A stretch of DNA of 64,000 bases from an uncultured Chlorobiaceae bacterium (lineage in GTDB: Bacteria > Bacteroidota > Chlorobiia > Chlorobiales > Chlorobiaceae), in the NCBI GenBank assembly GCA_903928225.1, contig CAIYPU010000055.1, forward strand, positions 17,064 through 81,063. The letters run 5' to 3'. Within the stretch, counting starts at the first letter, position 1, and every line of letters begins with the position of its first letter. The notes below the pieces were generated by a model. It was not told the DNA's origin. It searched no databases and saw only the letters and a program-made list of their open reading frames with translations. The position numbers and the translations under genes are program-made. Shown piece after piece: positions 55,186 to 63,867 of this stretch.

Positions 55186-55913
55186 CAAAGCCCGTAACGC
55201 CTGAGAATGGCAATACACTCTTTATCCTGCATGAACTTCAGGAATGACCTGACCACGAATTGCTTCTCGAAGCCGCTGACAACACCAGCTTCAATAAAAA
55301 TGGGCGTATAGAGCGATTGCTCTGCGGGAAGGTAACCGCCGATATTTTCCTGTATACCGATCGCATCGGTCACGTTGATGAAACCGGCGTCGATTTCGCC
55401 CGTCTGCAGGTATGACGAAACCTGGGGCACTGTTGCCACGACGAGCAGCTTGCTTCCGAGATGTCCCGCAAGTCCCGATTTCTGCAGATATTCAGCAGCT
55501 GCCTTCCCGTAAACCGCTTTCCTGTCATCAGGCATGGCAACTCTTGTAACAGTACTGGTGCCGATATCGTCGATTTTCTTCAGAACAAGCCCCTTACGCC
55601 AGGCCAGTACAAGTTTTCCCTGGCCCAGTGGATAGTATGACACAAAATTGATCGCCGACTGCTCGAAAAAACTTTTTTCCCCGAACAGGACCGCTATCTG
55701 ACCGGTCATCCTGGATTGGGAAATAATCTGCTGCATGTGACCGAAAACCGCATCGACGTGATTGCCGGTCTTTTTTTCGAATTTTTCCGCTATCTCCATA
55801 AGCGGCCTTTTGTACCCTGCACCTGCAGCAATCGTTATAGATTCGGCACGAAGGGTCGCGGAAAGGAAGAACGACACGATGAACACGGCAAAAAACAGGA
55901 ACTTCTTCTGCAT
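55185..55913 (-). CDS. modA: Molybdate/tungstate-type substrate-binding protein ModA
   Basis: 242 residues from ATG 55913 with signal peptide to LRAES. Mature domain begins ITIAAGAGYKRPLMEIAEKFEKKTGNHVDAVFGHMQQIISQ, matching ModA where the first Ser/Ala contacts oxyanion; ends with FLKFMQDKECIAILRRYGL. The family binds molybdate or tungstate in the periplasm. Overlaps modB by one base. A hairpin lies between the upstream receptor and this gene. Confidence 0.85.
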   Translation of the reverse strand: MQKKFLFFAVFIVSFFLSATLRAESITIAAGAGYKRPLMEIAEKFEKKTGNHVDAVFGHMQQIISQSRMTGQIAVLFGEKSFFEQSAINFVSYYPLGQGKLVLAWRKGLVLKKIDDIGTSTVTRVAMPDDRKAVYGKAAAEYLQKSGLAGHLGSKLLVVATVPQVSSYLQTGEIDAGFINVTDAIGIQENIGGYLPAEQSLYTPIFIEAGVVSGFEKQFVVRSFLKFMQDKECIAILRRYGL

Positions 55914-55945
55914 TTCTATCAACTTTTTTGATCTGCGGAAAATAA

Positions 55946-55971
55946 CTCCCGGCGTATGAACATGCCGGGAG
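55946..55971 (-). terminator. Hairpin with T-rich tail between receptor and modA (possible attenuator)
   Basis: CTCCCGGC and GCCGGGAG (plus 55946-55953 and 55964-55971) form an 8-bp stem with 10-nt loop, followed on the minus strand by TTATTTT. Likely reduces transcription of modAB relative to the receptor, or stabilises processed ends. Confidence 0.5.
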
Positions 55972-56004
55972 CACACACGACTGAAAGAACACGAAGAAAA
56001 CATA

Positions 56005-58230
56005 TCAGTAATGGAACGAAACCGTTGCCATGACGGTGAACGGAGCTCCCGGCAGGTATGAGGTTTTCAATGTCTTGTAGTCTGAAGTACTGATCAGGCT
56101 GACATATTTCTTGTCGAATATGTTCAGGAACGAGAGCGAACAATCGACATTTTTAAATCCGAACATCGATTTGTTCCAGGTAAGATCGACGTCAAAAAGC
56201 GTCGTTGCATCTATCTTTTCCTTGTGCAGTACATCGCCGTAACGGACCGAGGTATACCTTACGATCGGCGTGATGGTGAAATCACCCGCTTTATAGCTGA
56301 TCATCCCTTTGGCGAGAAACTCCGGAGCATCCGGCACCTGCTTCCCTTTTACCGTGATCGGACTGTTCGTTGCATCAGAAAGGATATCCTGAGAGAAATA
56401 GAATTTGTTCCAGGAGAACGAACCGTAGAGCCTGAGATTTTCAAACGGTGTGCATTCGCCCTCCACCTCGACCCCGTACCCTTCGGCTTTCGCATTGTTC
56501 ATGGGGTAGAAGGCATTCAGGGCTTCATCGAAAAGAACCGCCTGCTTGTTGTTGTGCCTGGTGTAGTAGATGGTCGGGACCAGGCTCCAGTTGCTTCCTT
56601 TCGCATGCACGCCCAGTTCAAAATTCTTCGATATTTCCATCACCTTCCTGTCCCAGAGCTGCTGGAAAGTGATCCCCTTGTCTGTAAAGTACTTGGCCTG
56701 CTGAATAAAGTAAGGGTAAATATCGACGTGGGTGACATAGTTTTCGCCATAGGAAGCAAAAAGCGAAACGTTGCCGCCGAGGGCCCTCGTGACAGTCACA
56801 TCAGGAAAGAGGCGTCCAAATGTTTTGGTATCGGGAGCGCTGTAATCAGGCATCACTGCAGGATTCGCTGCGATCGCATCGTCATAGCCGACATCGCCGA
56901 TACCAGTTGTATTCCAGGTAATGATTGACGGCAGGGTATAGTTGACATATTTTACGCCGCCTTCGATCTGGAAATCCCCGAACCGGTGTTTTCCCTCGAT
57001 GAAGAGCGTATGCAGTTCATGGCTCGAATCGTTCGAAAGCAGGGTCCATTTGTCAAAAACAGGCTGACCACCAGATACGGTATAATTTTTCCACGAAGAG
57101 GGAGGGCCCGGACGTGACTGTGTATGGTAGAGGTAGCCCATGTCAAGATCGGTCCCGGACACCGTTGTTCTGTATTCAGCGAGAATCCCCTTCAGGTCGT
57201 GATCGATATCCCATCTCCTGATACGGTTTCCGCCATTGTTCGGCAGGGAAATGGTTTCAAGGTAATACCCTTTGTCGCTCCAGCAGTAAGGCTTGATGGA
57301 AAGGGTGGAATGCTCGCCTGTCCTGATCTCGAGGTTCGCCATCAGCATCCAGTCCTCGAACTCGTTCCTGTTGTAATCATAATAGTCGTATTTTGTGGGA
57401 TCGGTTCCGAAATCGGTTGCATAAGCATAATCCAGATCGCTGATCTGTGCATAGCTGAACGATTTGTAGGTATGGATCTTCCCCTTGCTCCAGGTAACAA
57501 AGGTTTCAAGTTTCACGTTGTCCCCGAACTGTCTGGTCACGCCGGCCATGAAATTTTTCCTCTTGCTGTCTCCTTCACCTTTCCATTTGTCGGCTGATGC
57601 ATCGGAAAAAGAAAAGAACGCCTTGAAATCACCCGGCATCATTCCGGTATCCACACGCAGATATGTCCGGCGGAAACTGTCACTGCCGATGCTCTGTTTC
57701 AGCAGCATATCGAATTTGTCCTCGGGACGGCGGATTTCCATATTGATTTTTCCGCCCACATCGGCAAGGCCAAGCCCTGCACAGGCGGGCATGACGCCGG
57801 TATAGATGTTGATATTGCTGAAATTCTCGAGATCGTAGATGGTCGCTCCACCTCCGGGCCGTCCTGTCAGCGGCAGTCCCTCGACGTTGACGGTCGTTGC
57901 CGGCACGCCCCCTGCCGTAGCTTCGACGCCCCTGAAACGGAAAGCTTCGTGGTAGTTTATGATATCGGCCAGGCCCCAGGGATCGACGCTTTCCTGGCTG
58001 AGGGAAGGAAGGAGATTGATCGCCTTGTAGACCGACATCTGCGAAGGGTTCAGCACTTCAGTCTCCCTGCCGGTGACGAGCTGAAGAACATCCCCCTTCC
58101 TGCCCTGAACGACGATCTCTTCGGCAGCCCCCCCTTTCATCGCCACCATCTCCATGTCCGGAATTGTTCCGGCGGCTGAAAGCGATTCACAAACAGAAAG
58201 AAGAAAAACGATAAGAAATATTTTTTTCAT
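56005..58230 (-). CDS. TonB-dependent outer-membrane receptor (second), head of the modAB operon
   Basis: 741 residues. Signal peptide to LSAAG, TonB-box-like EEIVVQGRKG, plug with VYKAINLLPSLSQESVDPWGLADIINYHEAFRFRGVEATAGGVPATTVNVEGLPL and GLADVGGKINMEIRRP, then barrel strands ending in FTVMATVSFHY. Operon order receptor-modA-modB is strong context for outer-membrane molybdate or tungstate (perhaps as complex) uptake, a role not typical for TonB receptors. Two ModE-like palindromes are upstream, one only 15 bp from the start codon. Confidence 0.88.
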   Translation of the reverse strand: MKKIFLIVFLLSVCESLSAAGTIPDMEMVAMKGGAAEEIVVQGRKGDVLQLVTGRETEVLNPSQMSVYKAINLLPSLSQESVDPWGLADIINYHEAFRFRGVEATAGGVPATTVNVEGLPLTGRPGGGATIYDLENFSNINIYTGVMPACAGLGLADVGGKINMEIRRPEDKFDMLLKQSIGSDSFRRTYLRVDTGMMPGDFKAFFSFSDASADKWKGEGDSKRKNFMAGVTRQFGDNVKLETFVTWSKGKIHTYKSFSYAQISDLDYAYATDFGTDPTKYDYYDYNRNEFEDWMLMANLEIRTGEHSTLSIKPYCWSDKGYYLETISLPNNGGNRIRRWDIDHDLKGILAEYRTTVSGTDLDMGYLYHTQSRPGPPSSWKNYTVSGGQPVFDKWTLLSNDSSHELHTLFIEGKHRFGDFQIEGGVKYVNYTLPSIITWNTTGIGDVGYDDAIAANPAVMPDYSAPDTKTFGRLFPDVTVTRALGGNVSLFASYGENYVTHVDIYPYFIQQAKYFTDKGITFQQLWDRKVMEISKNFELGVHAKGSNWSLVPTIYYTRHNNKQAVLFDEALNAFYPMNNAKAEGYGVEVEGECTPFENLRLYGSFSWNKFYFSQDILSDATNSPITVKGKQVPDAPEFLAKGMISYKAGDFTITPIVRYTSVRYGDVLHKEKIDATTLFDVDLTWNKSMFGFKNVDCSLSFLNIFDKKYVSLISTSDYKTLKTSYLPGAPFTVMATVSFHY

Positions 58231-58244
58231 GAGAACGGAAGTTT

Positions 58245-58267
58245 CGTTATTTCCGAAAATAATAACG
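58245..58267. promoter_or_regulatory. ModE-like palindrome (box 2)
   Basis: CGTTATT-N9-AATAACG, a perfect 7-bp inverted repeat of the same type as box 1 and box 3. It ends 15 bp before the second receptor gene, so a bound protein would block it. Confidence 0.55.
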
Positions 58268-58667
58268 CTTGTTAAAAAAAGAGGGAAACCCGTTTTCCCC
58301 TATGGACCTGCTCAAAAGCCCCTGCTCATGATTGTGGCGCGGGTTCGGCCCGCAACACATCGCACAACAAAACGCTATATCTGAAAACAATAACGAAACA
58401 CGAACGAACATACATCTGAAACGATTGGCTTCCGGTGTAAATATCAGGCAACAAATCCAATTAAACAAATTATTTCAACAAAATAATCTTATCGGGTTAT
58501 GAAATTAACAACTGTTCCCTTATAAATTAAGGCAACACGAGGCGCCGTCGCATAAAACGCTCACAGTATTATCAGAAACCAGGAGCACGTTTATACCGAT
58601 TTCGAACAAAACCGGTTATTTTCACGGAAAGCAAATGTTTTTGGACCATTCACGCTAAAGAATCAGG
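58268..58667. other. Divergent regulatory region between receptor and TOBE gene
   Basis: About 400 bp without a gene, AT-rich toward the right. It contains box 3 (58373-58395: CGCTATAT-N7-CAATAACG) in addition to box 2 on its edge. No clear sigma-70 promoter stands out. Confidence 0.5.
58373..58395. promoter_or_regulatory. ModE-like palindrome (box 3)
   Basis: CGCTATATCTGAAAACAATAACG shares the CG-Y-TAT-W-T..AATAACG pattern with box 2, including the central GAAAA. 143 bp before the receptor gene (minus) and about 270 bp before the di-Mop gene (plus). Confidence 0.5.
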
Positions 58668-59081
58668 ATGAACAGTTTTTCGGCTTCAATTCTTCGTGTC
58701 GAACGCAAGGATTCATTATGTCTCCTTGAACTCGACGCTTCGGGTATCACGCTCTGCATGGTGCTGTTCGACCTCGATCCATCTTTTTGTTGCAATTGCC
58801 GGGTCAACATCCTTTTCAAAGAAACCGAAGTGATTCTTTCGAGAGAACCCATGCCGAAAACGACCATAATCAACTGTTTTCCGGCCACAATCAGGACAAT
58901 ACGTGCGGGACAGATACTCGCCGATATCGGAATGCACTGCGCTGCGGGGGCCGTTTCAGGCATCATCAGCAGAAAAGCGCTCGACAGGTTGCAGTTCACG
59001 GAAAACGAAACGGTGACTGTACTGATAAAAGCGGACGAGTTGACGCTTGAAACGGTTCCGGAAAACGGGGAGTGCGTCTGA
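58668..59081 (+). CDS. Tandem TOBE (di-Mop) molybdate/tungstate-binding protein
   Basis: 137 residues. Two TOBE/Mop-like repeats: residues about 4-65 (SASILRVERKDSLCLLELDASG) and 66-130 (FPATIRTIRAGQILADIGMHCAAGAVSGIISRKALDRLQFTENETVTVLIKADELTLE). Like the C-terminal half of ModE but with no DNA-binding helix-turn-helix. Such proteins store molybdate or tungstate. Its stop overlaps the modC start (TGATG). Confidence 0.75.
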   Translation: MNSFSASILRVERKDSLCLLELDASGITLCMVLFDLDPSFCCNCRVNILFKETEVILSREPMPKTTIINCFPATIRTIRAGQILADIGMHCAAGAVSGIISRKALDRLQFTENETVTVLIKADELTLETVPENGECV

Positions 59082-59968
59082 TGTTGGTGCTGGAGGTAAA
59101 AAAAACACTGGCAGGGTCCGATGGACCCTTCGATCTTTCAGTCAATCTTGAGATCAGGACTGGAACACTGCAAACCCTGTATGGAAAATCAGGAAGCGGA
59201 AAAACCACCATTCTTCGTATACTTGCCGGCCTTGCTACTCCGGATGCCGGCTATATTGAAGTACACGGCAGCGTCTGGCTGGACAGCATGAGAGGCATCA
59301 ATGTCCCTGCCCGGAAAAGACGTGTAGGGTTCGTGTTCCAGGATTACTCACTTTTTCCGAAAATGACGGTAAGGGAAAACCTGCTGTTCGCCCAGGACAA
59401 AAAAAACAACGGCAAGATTGACGACCTGCTTGATCTGATAGACCTTGCGGCCCTCGCAGACCGTTATCCATCGACGCTTTCCGGAGGACAGCAACAGCGG
59501 GTCGCACTCGCCCGTGCCGTGCTCAGAGAACCGGAAATCCTGCTTCTCGACGAACCACTGTCCGCGCTCGACCAGAAAACGCGGGCAAAACTGCAGGATG
59601 AAATATTGAGGCTCCATAAAGAGTTCAACCTGACCACCATCCTGGTCTCACACGACAAGCAGGAAGTTTTCAAACTGTCAGACAAAGTGGCCTTCCTGGA
59701 AAAAGGCGGGATCGTTCGAGATGGAAGCGTACTGGATGTCTTTCTGAACAGGAACACGTCAAACAAGTTTTCTTTTGCGGGAACAATCCTGAGCATCAGG
59801 AAAGCCGACTGCATCTATCTTGCCGTCATCGGGTCCGGCAACGAGCTCTTCGAAGCGGTGCTGACGGAAAAGGATATCAGGCACCTCATGCCGGGCGATG
59901 AGGTGCTTGTCGCGTCAAAGGCTTTCAATCCGGTTGTCATGAAACTTGAAAACGTCAGAAATTCCTGA
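59081..59968 (+). CDS. modC: Molybdate-type ABC transporter ATPase ModC
   Basis: 295 residues from ATG 59081. Walker A YGKSGSGKTT, Q loop FVFQDYSLFPKMTVREN, signature STLSGGQQQRVALARAVL, Walker B ILLLDEPLSALD, H loop ILVSHDKQEVF. C-terminal TOBE domain from about residue 230. Probably works with ModAB encoded on the other strand across the locus; the split of modC from modAB by the divergent receptor operon is unusual. Confidence 0.93.
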   Translation: MLVLEVKKTLAGSDGPFDLSVNLEIRTGTLQTLYGKSGSGKTTILRILAGLATPDAGYIEVHGSVWLDSMRGINVPARKRRVGFVFQDYSLFPKMTVRENLLFAQDKKNNGKIDDLLDLIDLAALADRYPSTLSGGQQQRVALARAVLREPEILLLDEPLSALDQKTRAKLQDEILRLHKEFNLTTILVSHDKQEVFKLSDKVAFLEKGGIVRDGSVLDVFLNRNTSNKFSFAGTILSIRKADCIYLAVIGSGNELFEAVLTEKDIRHLMPGDEVLVASKAFNPVVMKLENVRNS

Positions 59969-60025
59969 TCCTGAAAACTCCCGTCACTCGACAATCCCGA
60001 CCCTGAGATGAAGTTGCGAGACGGC

Positions 60026-60121
60026 TTACAGGAAATGCCATAATACAAATCCGCCGGCAGCCAGTGCAATGATCAATCCCGAGAAGACGGCCGCTTTTTT
60101 TGCCGATACAGATGAAGGCAT
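60026..60121 (-). CDS. Small single-helix membrane protein (31 aa)
   Basis: 31 residues from ATG 60121: a short polar start MPSSVSAKK, then one membrane helix AAVFSGLIIALAAGGFVLWHFL to the stop. It follows the small lipoprotein gene by 32 bp on the same strand. Too short for family assignment; the clean helix supports reality. Confidence 0.4.
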   Translation of the reverse strand: MPSSVSAKKAAVFSGLIIALAAGGFVLWHFL

Positions 60122-60153
60122 GATGGTTTTCAATCGGTTCGTTCGAACAGTGG

Positions 60154-60282
60154 TCAATATTCGGTCCTTACCTTTCCCCTGCTTTTTGCCGGAGCGCGGA
60201 ACAATCTGGCAAAACCGCACCCGGTCAGCAGTAAAAGAGTGGAAATCAGTCCGATCAGGACAGGTTTCATATTCATGGTCAT
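60154..60282 (-). CDS. Small lipoprotein (42 aa)
   Basis: ATG 60282 has GGAGG 5 nt upstream. The product opens with a lipoprotein signal ending LLLLTGCGF, so the mature part is only about 24 residues, basic (ARLFRAPAKSRGKVRTEY). Located behind the Usp gene on the same strand. Function unknown. Confidence 0.5.
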   Translation of the reverse strand: MTMNMKPVLIGLISTLLLLTGCGFARLFRAPAKSRGKVRTEY

Positions 60283-60391
60283 GTGCGCCTCCAACGCTTG
60301 TTATGTATTTCCTTTCAGCCCTGTCATGTTTCAGCCCGGGATGCACAGCAGTGAAAATGATACGGGAATAGCCCGCATCACCCTGTCCGGC

Positions 60392-60895
60392 TTAAAACCA
60401 GTTGATGCCCTCGGTCTTTTCCCCTTCTTTCTCTCCGCCTACACCAGCTTCTTCTGTTTTTGCCTCGTGAAGGGTCTTTATGAGCAAAACCGGACAATCG
60501 GCATACCGCACAACCGTCTCCGCAGTACTGCCCATGACCAGATAAGGAATATCGGATTCGCCATGCGACCCTATCGATATCATATCGGCCTTGCGCTTTT
60601 TTGCGTATGCAACGATCACATCGGCAGGTGAACCGTACCCGTCCAACTCCTGAACATCGAGTTGATAAATGCAGTCATACTGGTTCAATATTTTTATATA
60701 ACTCGAAAACATCTTGTACCGGTTTTTCACGGCATCGCTGCACTCCGGAGGGTTCCGGGTACAGACATGAAACAGTATCAAACCGGAATCCTTTGCATAA
60801 TACCGGGCAAGTTGTTTCAGCGCCGCCTCGGACGGCGCTGAAAAATCGACCGGGCAAAGAATGATTTTCCGCAGTTTTGATGATTTCTTTTCCAT
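60392..60895 (-). CDS. Universal stress protein (second)
   Basis: 167 residues from ATG 60895. Starts KLRKIILCPVDFSAPSEAALKQLARYYA and ends with ISIGSHGESDIPYLVMGSTAETVVRYADCPVLLI, keeping the nucleotide-binding loop; an acidic/basic tail follows (GVGGEKEGEKTEGINWF). 22 bp downstream of the exported coiled-coil gene; the pair is probably one operon under the sigma-54-like promoter at 61247-61272. Confidence 0.9.
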   Translation of the reverse strand: MEKKSSKLRKIILCPVDFSAPSEAALKQLARYYAKDSGLILFHVCTRNPPECSDAVKNRYKMFSSYIKILNQYDCIYQLDVQELDGYGSPADVIVAYAKKRKADMISIGSHGESDIPYLVMGSTAETVVRYADCPVLLIKTLHEAKTEEAGVGGEKEGEKTEGINWF

Positions 60896-60917
60896 AACAC
60901 AGGGATTTATCGGTTGT

Positions 60918-61223
60918 TTATTGATCCAGCAGATCACCTGCTGCTCGTCTGAAGGCATAAACATTTACGACATAATCATATCGGGCCTTGAGACCTGCCA
61001 GTTCCGCCTCGGCAAGCTTCGCTTCGGTTACCCTTTCCTGGGCAGCTTTCACCTCTTCACCCGCCTGCCTCCCTTTCGGATTCATTCCCCTTGCCAATTG
61101 TATTGCATCGTCAAGGAAGTTATCACCGTTGAATTTTCCGGCTTGTTTTCCGCTGAAAAGCTGTTCCGGTTGAAAAAAAATGGAGAGCAGAAGCGAAACG
61201 AGAAAAATGATACCTGATTTCAT
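60918..61223 (-). CDS. Exported coiled-coil protein (101 aa)
   Basis: Signal peptide MKSGIIFLVSLLLSIFFQPEQLFS, then a helical, charged stretch (AGEEVKAAQERVTEAKLAEAELAGLKARYDYVVNVYAFRRAAGDLL) that looks like a coiled coil resembling the helices of outer-membrane efflux proteins. No family is assigned. First gene of the minus-strand stress operon. Confidence 0.6.
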   Translation of the reverse strand: MKSGIIFLVSLLLSIFFQPEQLFSGKQAGKFNGDNFLDDAIQLARGMNPKGRQAGEEVKAAQERVTEAKLAEAELAGLKARYDYVVNVYAFRRAAGDLLDQ

Positions 61224-61246
61224 GGTTTGTCATGATTATTGTCCCG

Positions 61247-61406
61247 AATATGATTGCTCAATAACCATGCCATCATGCAGTGTCACCGAGGAAATATTTT
61301 ATTGTATTGATTTATAATTTGTTAACGACTCGTCGCCACGAAATTGAATACATTGGTTTTCTGATTATTCGGAAATATCTTTAATTACGACATCTGAATA
61401 TTCAGA
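61247..61406. promoter_or_regulatory. Sigma-54-like promoter (minus) with two palindromic enhancer-like sites
   Basis: On the minus strand TGGCATGG-N4-TTGAG (plus 61257-61272) matches TTGGCACG-N4-TTGCW in most positions, with GG and GA 10 nt apart; start of transcription near 61247, only 24 nt before the ATG at 61223. Upstream of it are TCTGATTATTCGGA (61360-61373) and the perfect palindrome TCTGAATATTCAGA (61393-61406), with centres 33 bp apart and about 95-130 bp from the -24 element. They sit right before the activator gene at 61416, so may also autoregulate it. Confidence 0.5.
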
Positions 61407-61415
61407 AATCCGGCC

Positions 61416-63527
61416 ATGAAAAGGAATGCTCCGTCAGAATCCCGTCAGCTGCTGAAATATATCAGCGATGCCATAGGAACGATCCGGGACCCCGGTGAAC
61501 TGTTCAGGACGATCATCAACCGACTCCGACTGATGTTCTATTTCGATTCCGGAGCGATCATCACCCTGAGCAGCGAAGGACGGCATCTTGAAATTTTTTT
61601 CGATACGTCGAGGACCGTGCTTCCGGAATGGCTGCAGGAGCAGAAACAGCTGATCGCCGAAGCCCTGATCGAAAACCATAGGGAAGACCACGAGGTGAAA
61701 GCGCTCAGCATCGAGATCGACTCCTTCGGCGAGAATGAAAAAAGCAGGAAGGTCCTGCAGTCGTTTCATGAACACGGTATCCGCCAGATCATCCTCTCAC
61801 CCCTGCGGCCGGGAGGGAGACTGATCGGATTCCTGACGCTCATATCGAGGGAACAGTCGGAATGGACCCAGGCCCAGAAAGACCTCCTTGCCGACATATC
61901 CCTTCCGATCGCCATGTCCGTCAGCAATGCCCTCGCTTATGAGGAATTGCGGCAGAAAGAAGCTGAAACTTCCATGCAGCTTACCATCAATAACCTCCTG
62001 CTGACCATAAAAGACCGGCACAGCATGCTGCTGGCTGTCTGCGAAGAGATAGCGAAACTTGTCTCATGCACGTTCATGGGGATCAGGGTCATCGGCCAGA
62101 ACGGAAAGTTCCTTGTCGCCGATAACTATATGCTTGATTCCGGCAAACGGTTCAGGCACTTCTCACCTGTCGAATACCTCTACCCGGAAAACGAAAACGG
62201 AAGTATCGCACAGGAAGGCGTCGAACTGATTTCAAAATCTGGAATCTTTTCAAACCGGGAGTTCATCGAACTTTCCAGGGAGTATAAAATCATCGAGCTG
62301 CTCAGAGAGAGGTACCGCATCTGTTCGCTGATCTCGCACCAGCTCTGGCAGAGCTACGGCAGCAAGGCCGGACTCTTCATAGCGGCGACCGACCGGGCGT
62401 TCAGCAATGAGGACATGGAAGCGATCAGGCTGATCGTTCCCCAGCTTTCGCTCTCACTCCAGAATTACCTGGCCTTCGAAGAGATCGACTCGCTGCGCCG
62501 AAAGCTCGAGGGAGAAAAAACATACCTGATCGAAGAGATCCGGTCGGCACACAACTTCGAAGAGATCATCGGCAACAGTGACGCGCTTGTTGTCGTATTG
62601 CAGAAAGTGCGGCTTGTCGCGCCGACCGACGCAACCGTACTGATGCAGAGCGAAACCGGCACAGGCAAGGAACTTATCGCCAGGGCGATCCACAATCTTT
62701 CCCCCCGAAAAGAGAGCGTGCTCGTAAAAGTCAACTGTGCCGCCCTGCCGGCAGCCCTTATCGAATCCGAGCTGTTCGGGCATGAAAAAGGAAGTTTCAC
62801 GGGAGCGACAGACCGGAGGATGGGAAAATTCGAACTGGCCGACGGCGGGACCATTTTTCTCGACGAAATCGGCGAACTGCCGATCGACCTTCAGGCAAAA
62901 CTGCTCAGGGTGCTGCAGGAACGGGAGCTTGAACGTATCGGCGGACGAAAAACAATCCCGGTCAACGTACGGGTGATCGCTGCGACAAACAAAAACCTGG
63001 AAAAGGAAGTCGCAGAAGGTCGGTTCAGGGAGGACCTCTATTTCCGCCTCAATGTCTTCCCTCTTTTTCTGCCGCCGCTCCGGGAGCGCCGAAGCGATAT
63101 CCCCCCGCTTGCCATCCATTTCGCCATAAAGTATGCCCGTGAGTTCGGCCGGCCTGTGCGTTCTATACGCGAATCGGACATGAGGGAACTGTGCTCCCGC
63201 GACTGGAAGGGAAATATCCGGGAGCTGGCACACTGCATCGAACAGGCGGTCATCATGTCCGAAGGCGAGATGCTCGATTTTTCTTCGATCGTCACGCCGA
63301 AAGCGTCGGTAAAGAGGGCACTCGACCATTCGGGAAAACTCATGACTCTGCCTGAACTGGAAAAGGAACAGCGCGAAAAAGAAATCTCGATCATCCTTGC
63401 CGCCCTCGACCGGGCTGACGGACGGGTAAGCGGAAAAGGAGGTGCAGCCGATATCCTCGACATCAACCCGAAAACCCTGTTTTCCCGTATCGAGGCCCTC
63501 GGCATCAGAAAACGCTACGCCCCCTGA
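61416..63527 (+). CDS. Sigma-54-dependent activator with N-terminal GAF domains (FhlA/NorR-like)
   Basis: 703 residues. Two GAF-like domains (about 10-180 and 190-370), a AAA+ domain with Walker A SETGTGKE (about 411), the sigma-54 contact loop GSFTGA (about 460; GAFTGA in most), Walker [30 protein letters not shown] and a C-terminal Fis-type helix-turn-helix ([21 protein letters not shown]). Binds enhancer sites and opens sigma-54 promoters by ATP hydrolysis; GAF domains sense small ligands or redox. Divergent from the stress operon. Likely target: promoter at 61247-61272. Confidence 0.93.
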   Translation: MKRNAPSESRQLLKYISDAIGTIRDPGELFRTIINRLRLMFYFDSGAIITLSSEGRHLEIFFDTSRTVLPEWLQEQKQLIAEALIENHREDHEVKALSIEIDSFGENEKSRKVLQSFHEHGIRQIILSPLRPGGRLIGFLTLISREQSEWTQAQKDLLADISLPIAMSVSNALAYEELRQKEAETSMQLTINNLLLTIKDRHSMLLAVCEEIAKLVSCTFMGIRVIGQNGKFLVADNYMLDSGKRFRHFSPVEYLYPENENGSIAQEGVELISKSGIFSNREFIELSREYKIIELLRERYRICSLISHQLWQSYGSKAGLFIAATDRAFSNEDMEAIRLIVPQLSLSLQNYLAFEEIDSLRRKLEGEKTYLIEEIRSAHNFEEIIGNSDALVVVLQKVRLVAPTDATVLMQSETGTGKELIARAIHNLSPRKESVLVKVNCAALPAALIESELFGHEKGSFTGATDRRMGKFELADGGTIFLDEIGELPIDLQAKLLRVLQERELERIGGRKTIPVNVRVIAATNKNLEKEVAEGRFREDLYFRLNVFPLFLPPLRERRSDIPPLAIHFAIKYAREFGRPVRSIRESDMRELCSRDWKGNIRELAHCIEQAVIMSEGEMLDFSSIVTPKASVKRALDHSGKLMTLPELEKEQREKEISIILAALDRADGRVSGKGGAADILDINPKTLFSRIEALGIRKRYAP

Positions 63528-63867
63528 ATCGATCTTCATGGACCGGTATGCTCAACAGGCCATCAGTTATCACCTGGTAATGGTCTTGTCAGCATTACCG
63601 TTTCCTTACGGCTTATAAAATCCTGCAAAAACCACACAATCAGCAGGGCCAGTCTCCCAGCAAGCAAGTCGTGCAGGACCCTCTTTTACACGATATTGAT
63701 AAAGCCGGGAAAGATTTTTTAAATTCATTCTTCAGAAGCATCGCGAGAACATTCATCATCTCTTCCCGACCTGGCTGCAGGCTCACGGCAGTCTCATTTC
63801 AGGATAAAACCATAACTGAAGCAATCGGGAAGGATCTGCATCAATCAAACCGAAAACGGAACCGGTT
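63528..63867. other. Intergenic stretch between the activator and mscL
   Basis: No gene supported. GGTAATG (63576-63582) and CATTACC (63593-63599) form a small hairpin that could end the activator transcript. Confidence 0.4.

Noticed and set aside
58668..59081. The di-Mop protein considered as the missing ModE regulator
   Set aside because: It has only the two TOBE repeats; no helix-turn-helix precedes them, and its start lies right at the first repeat.
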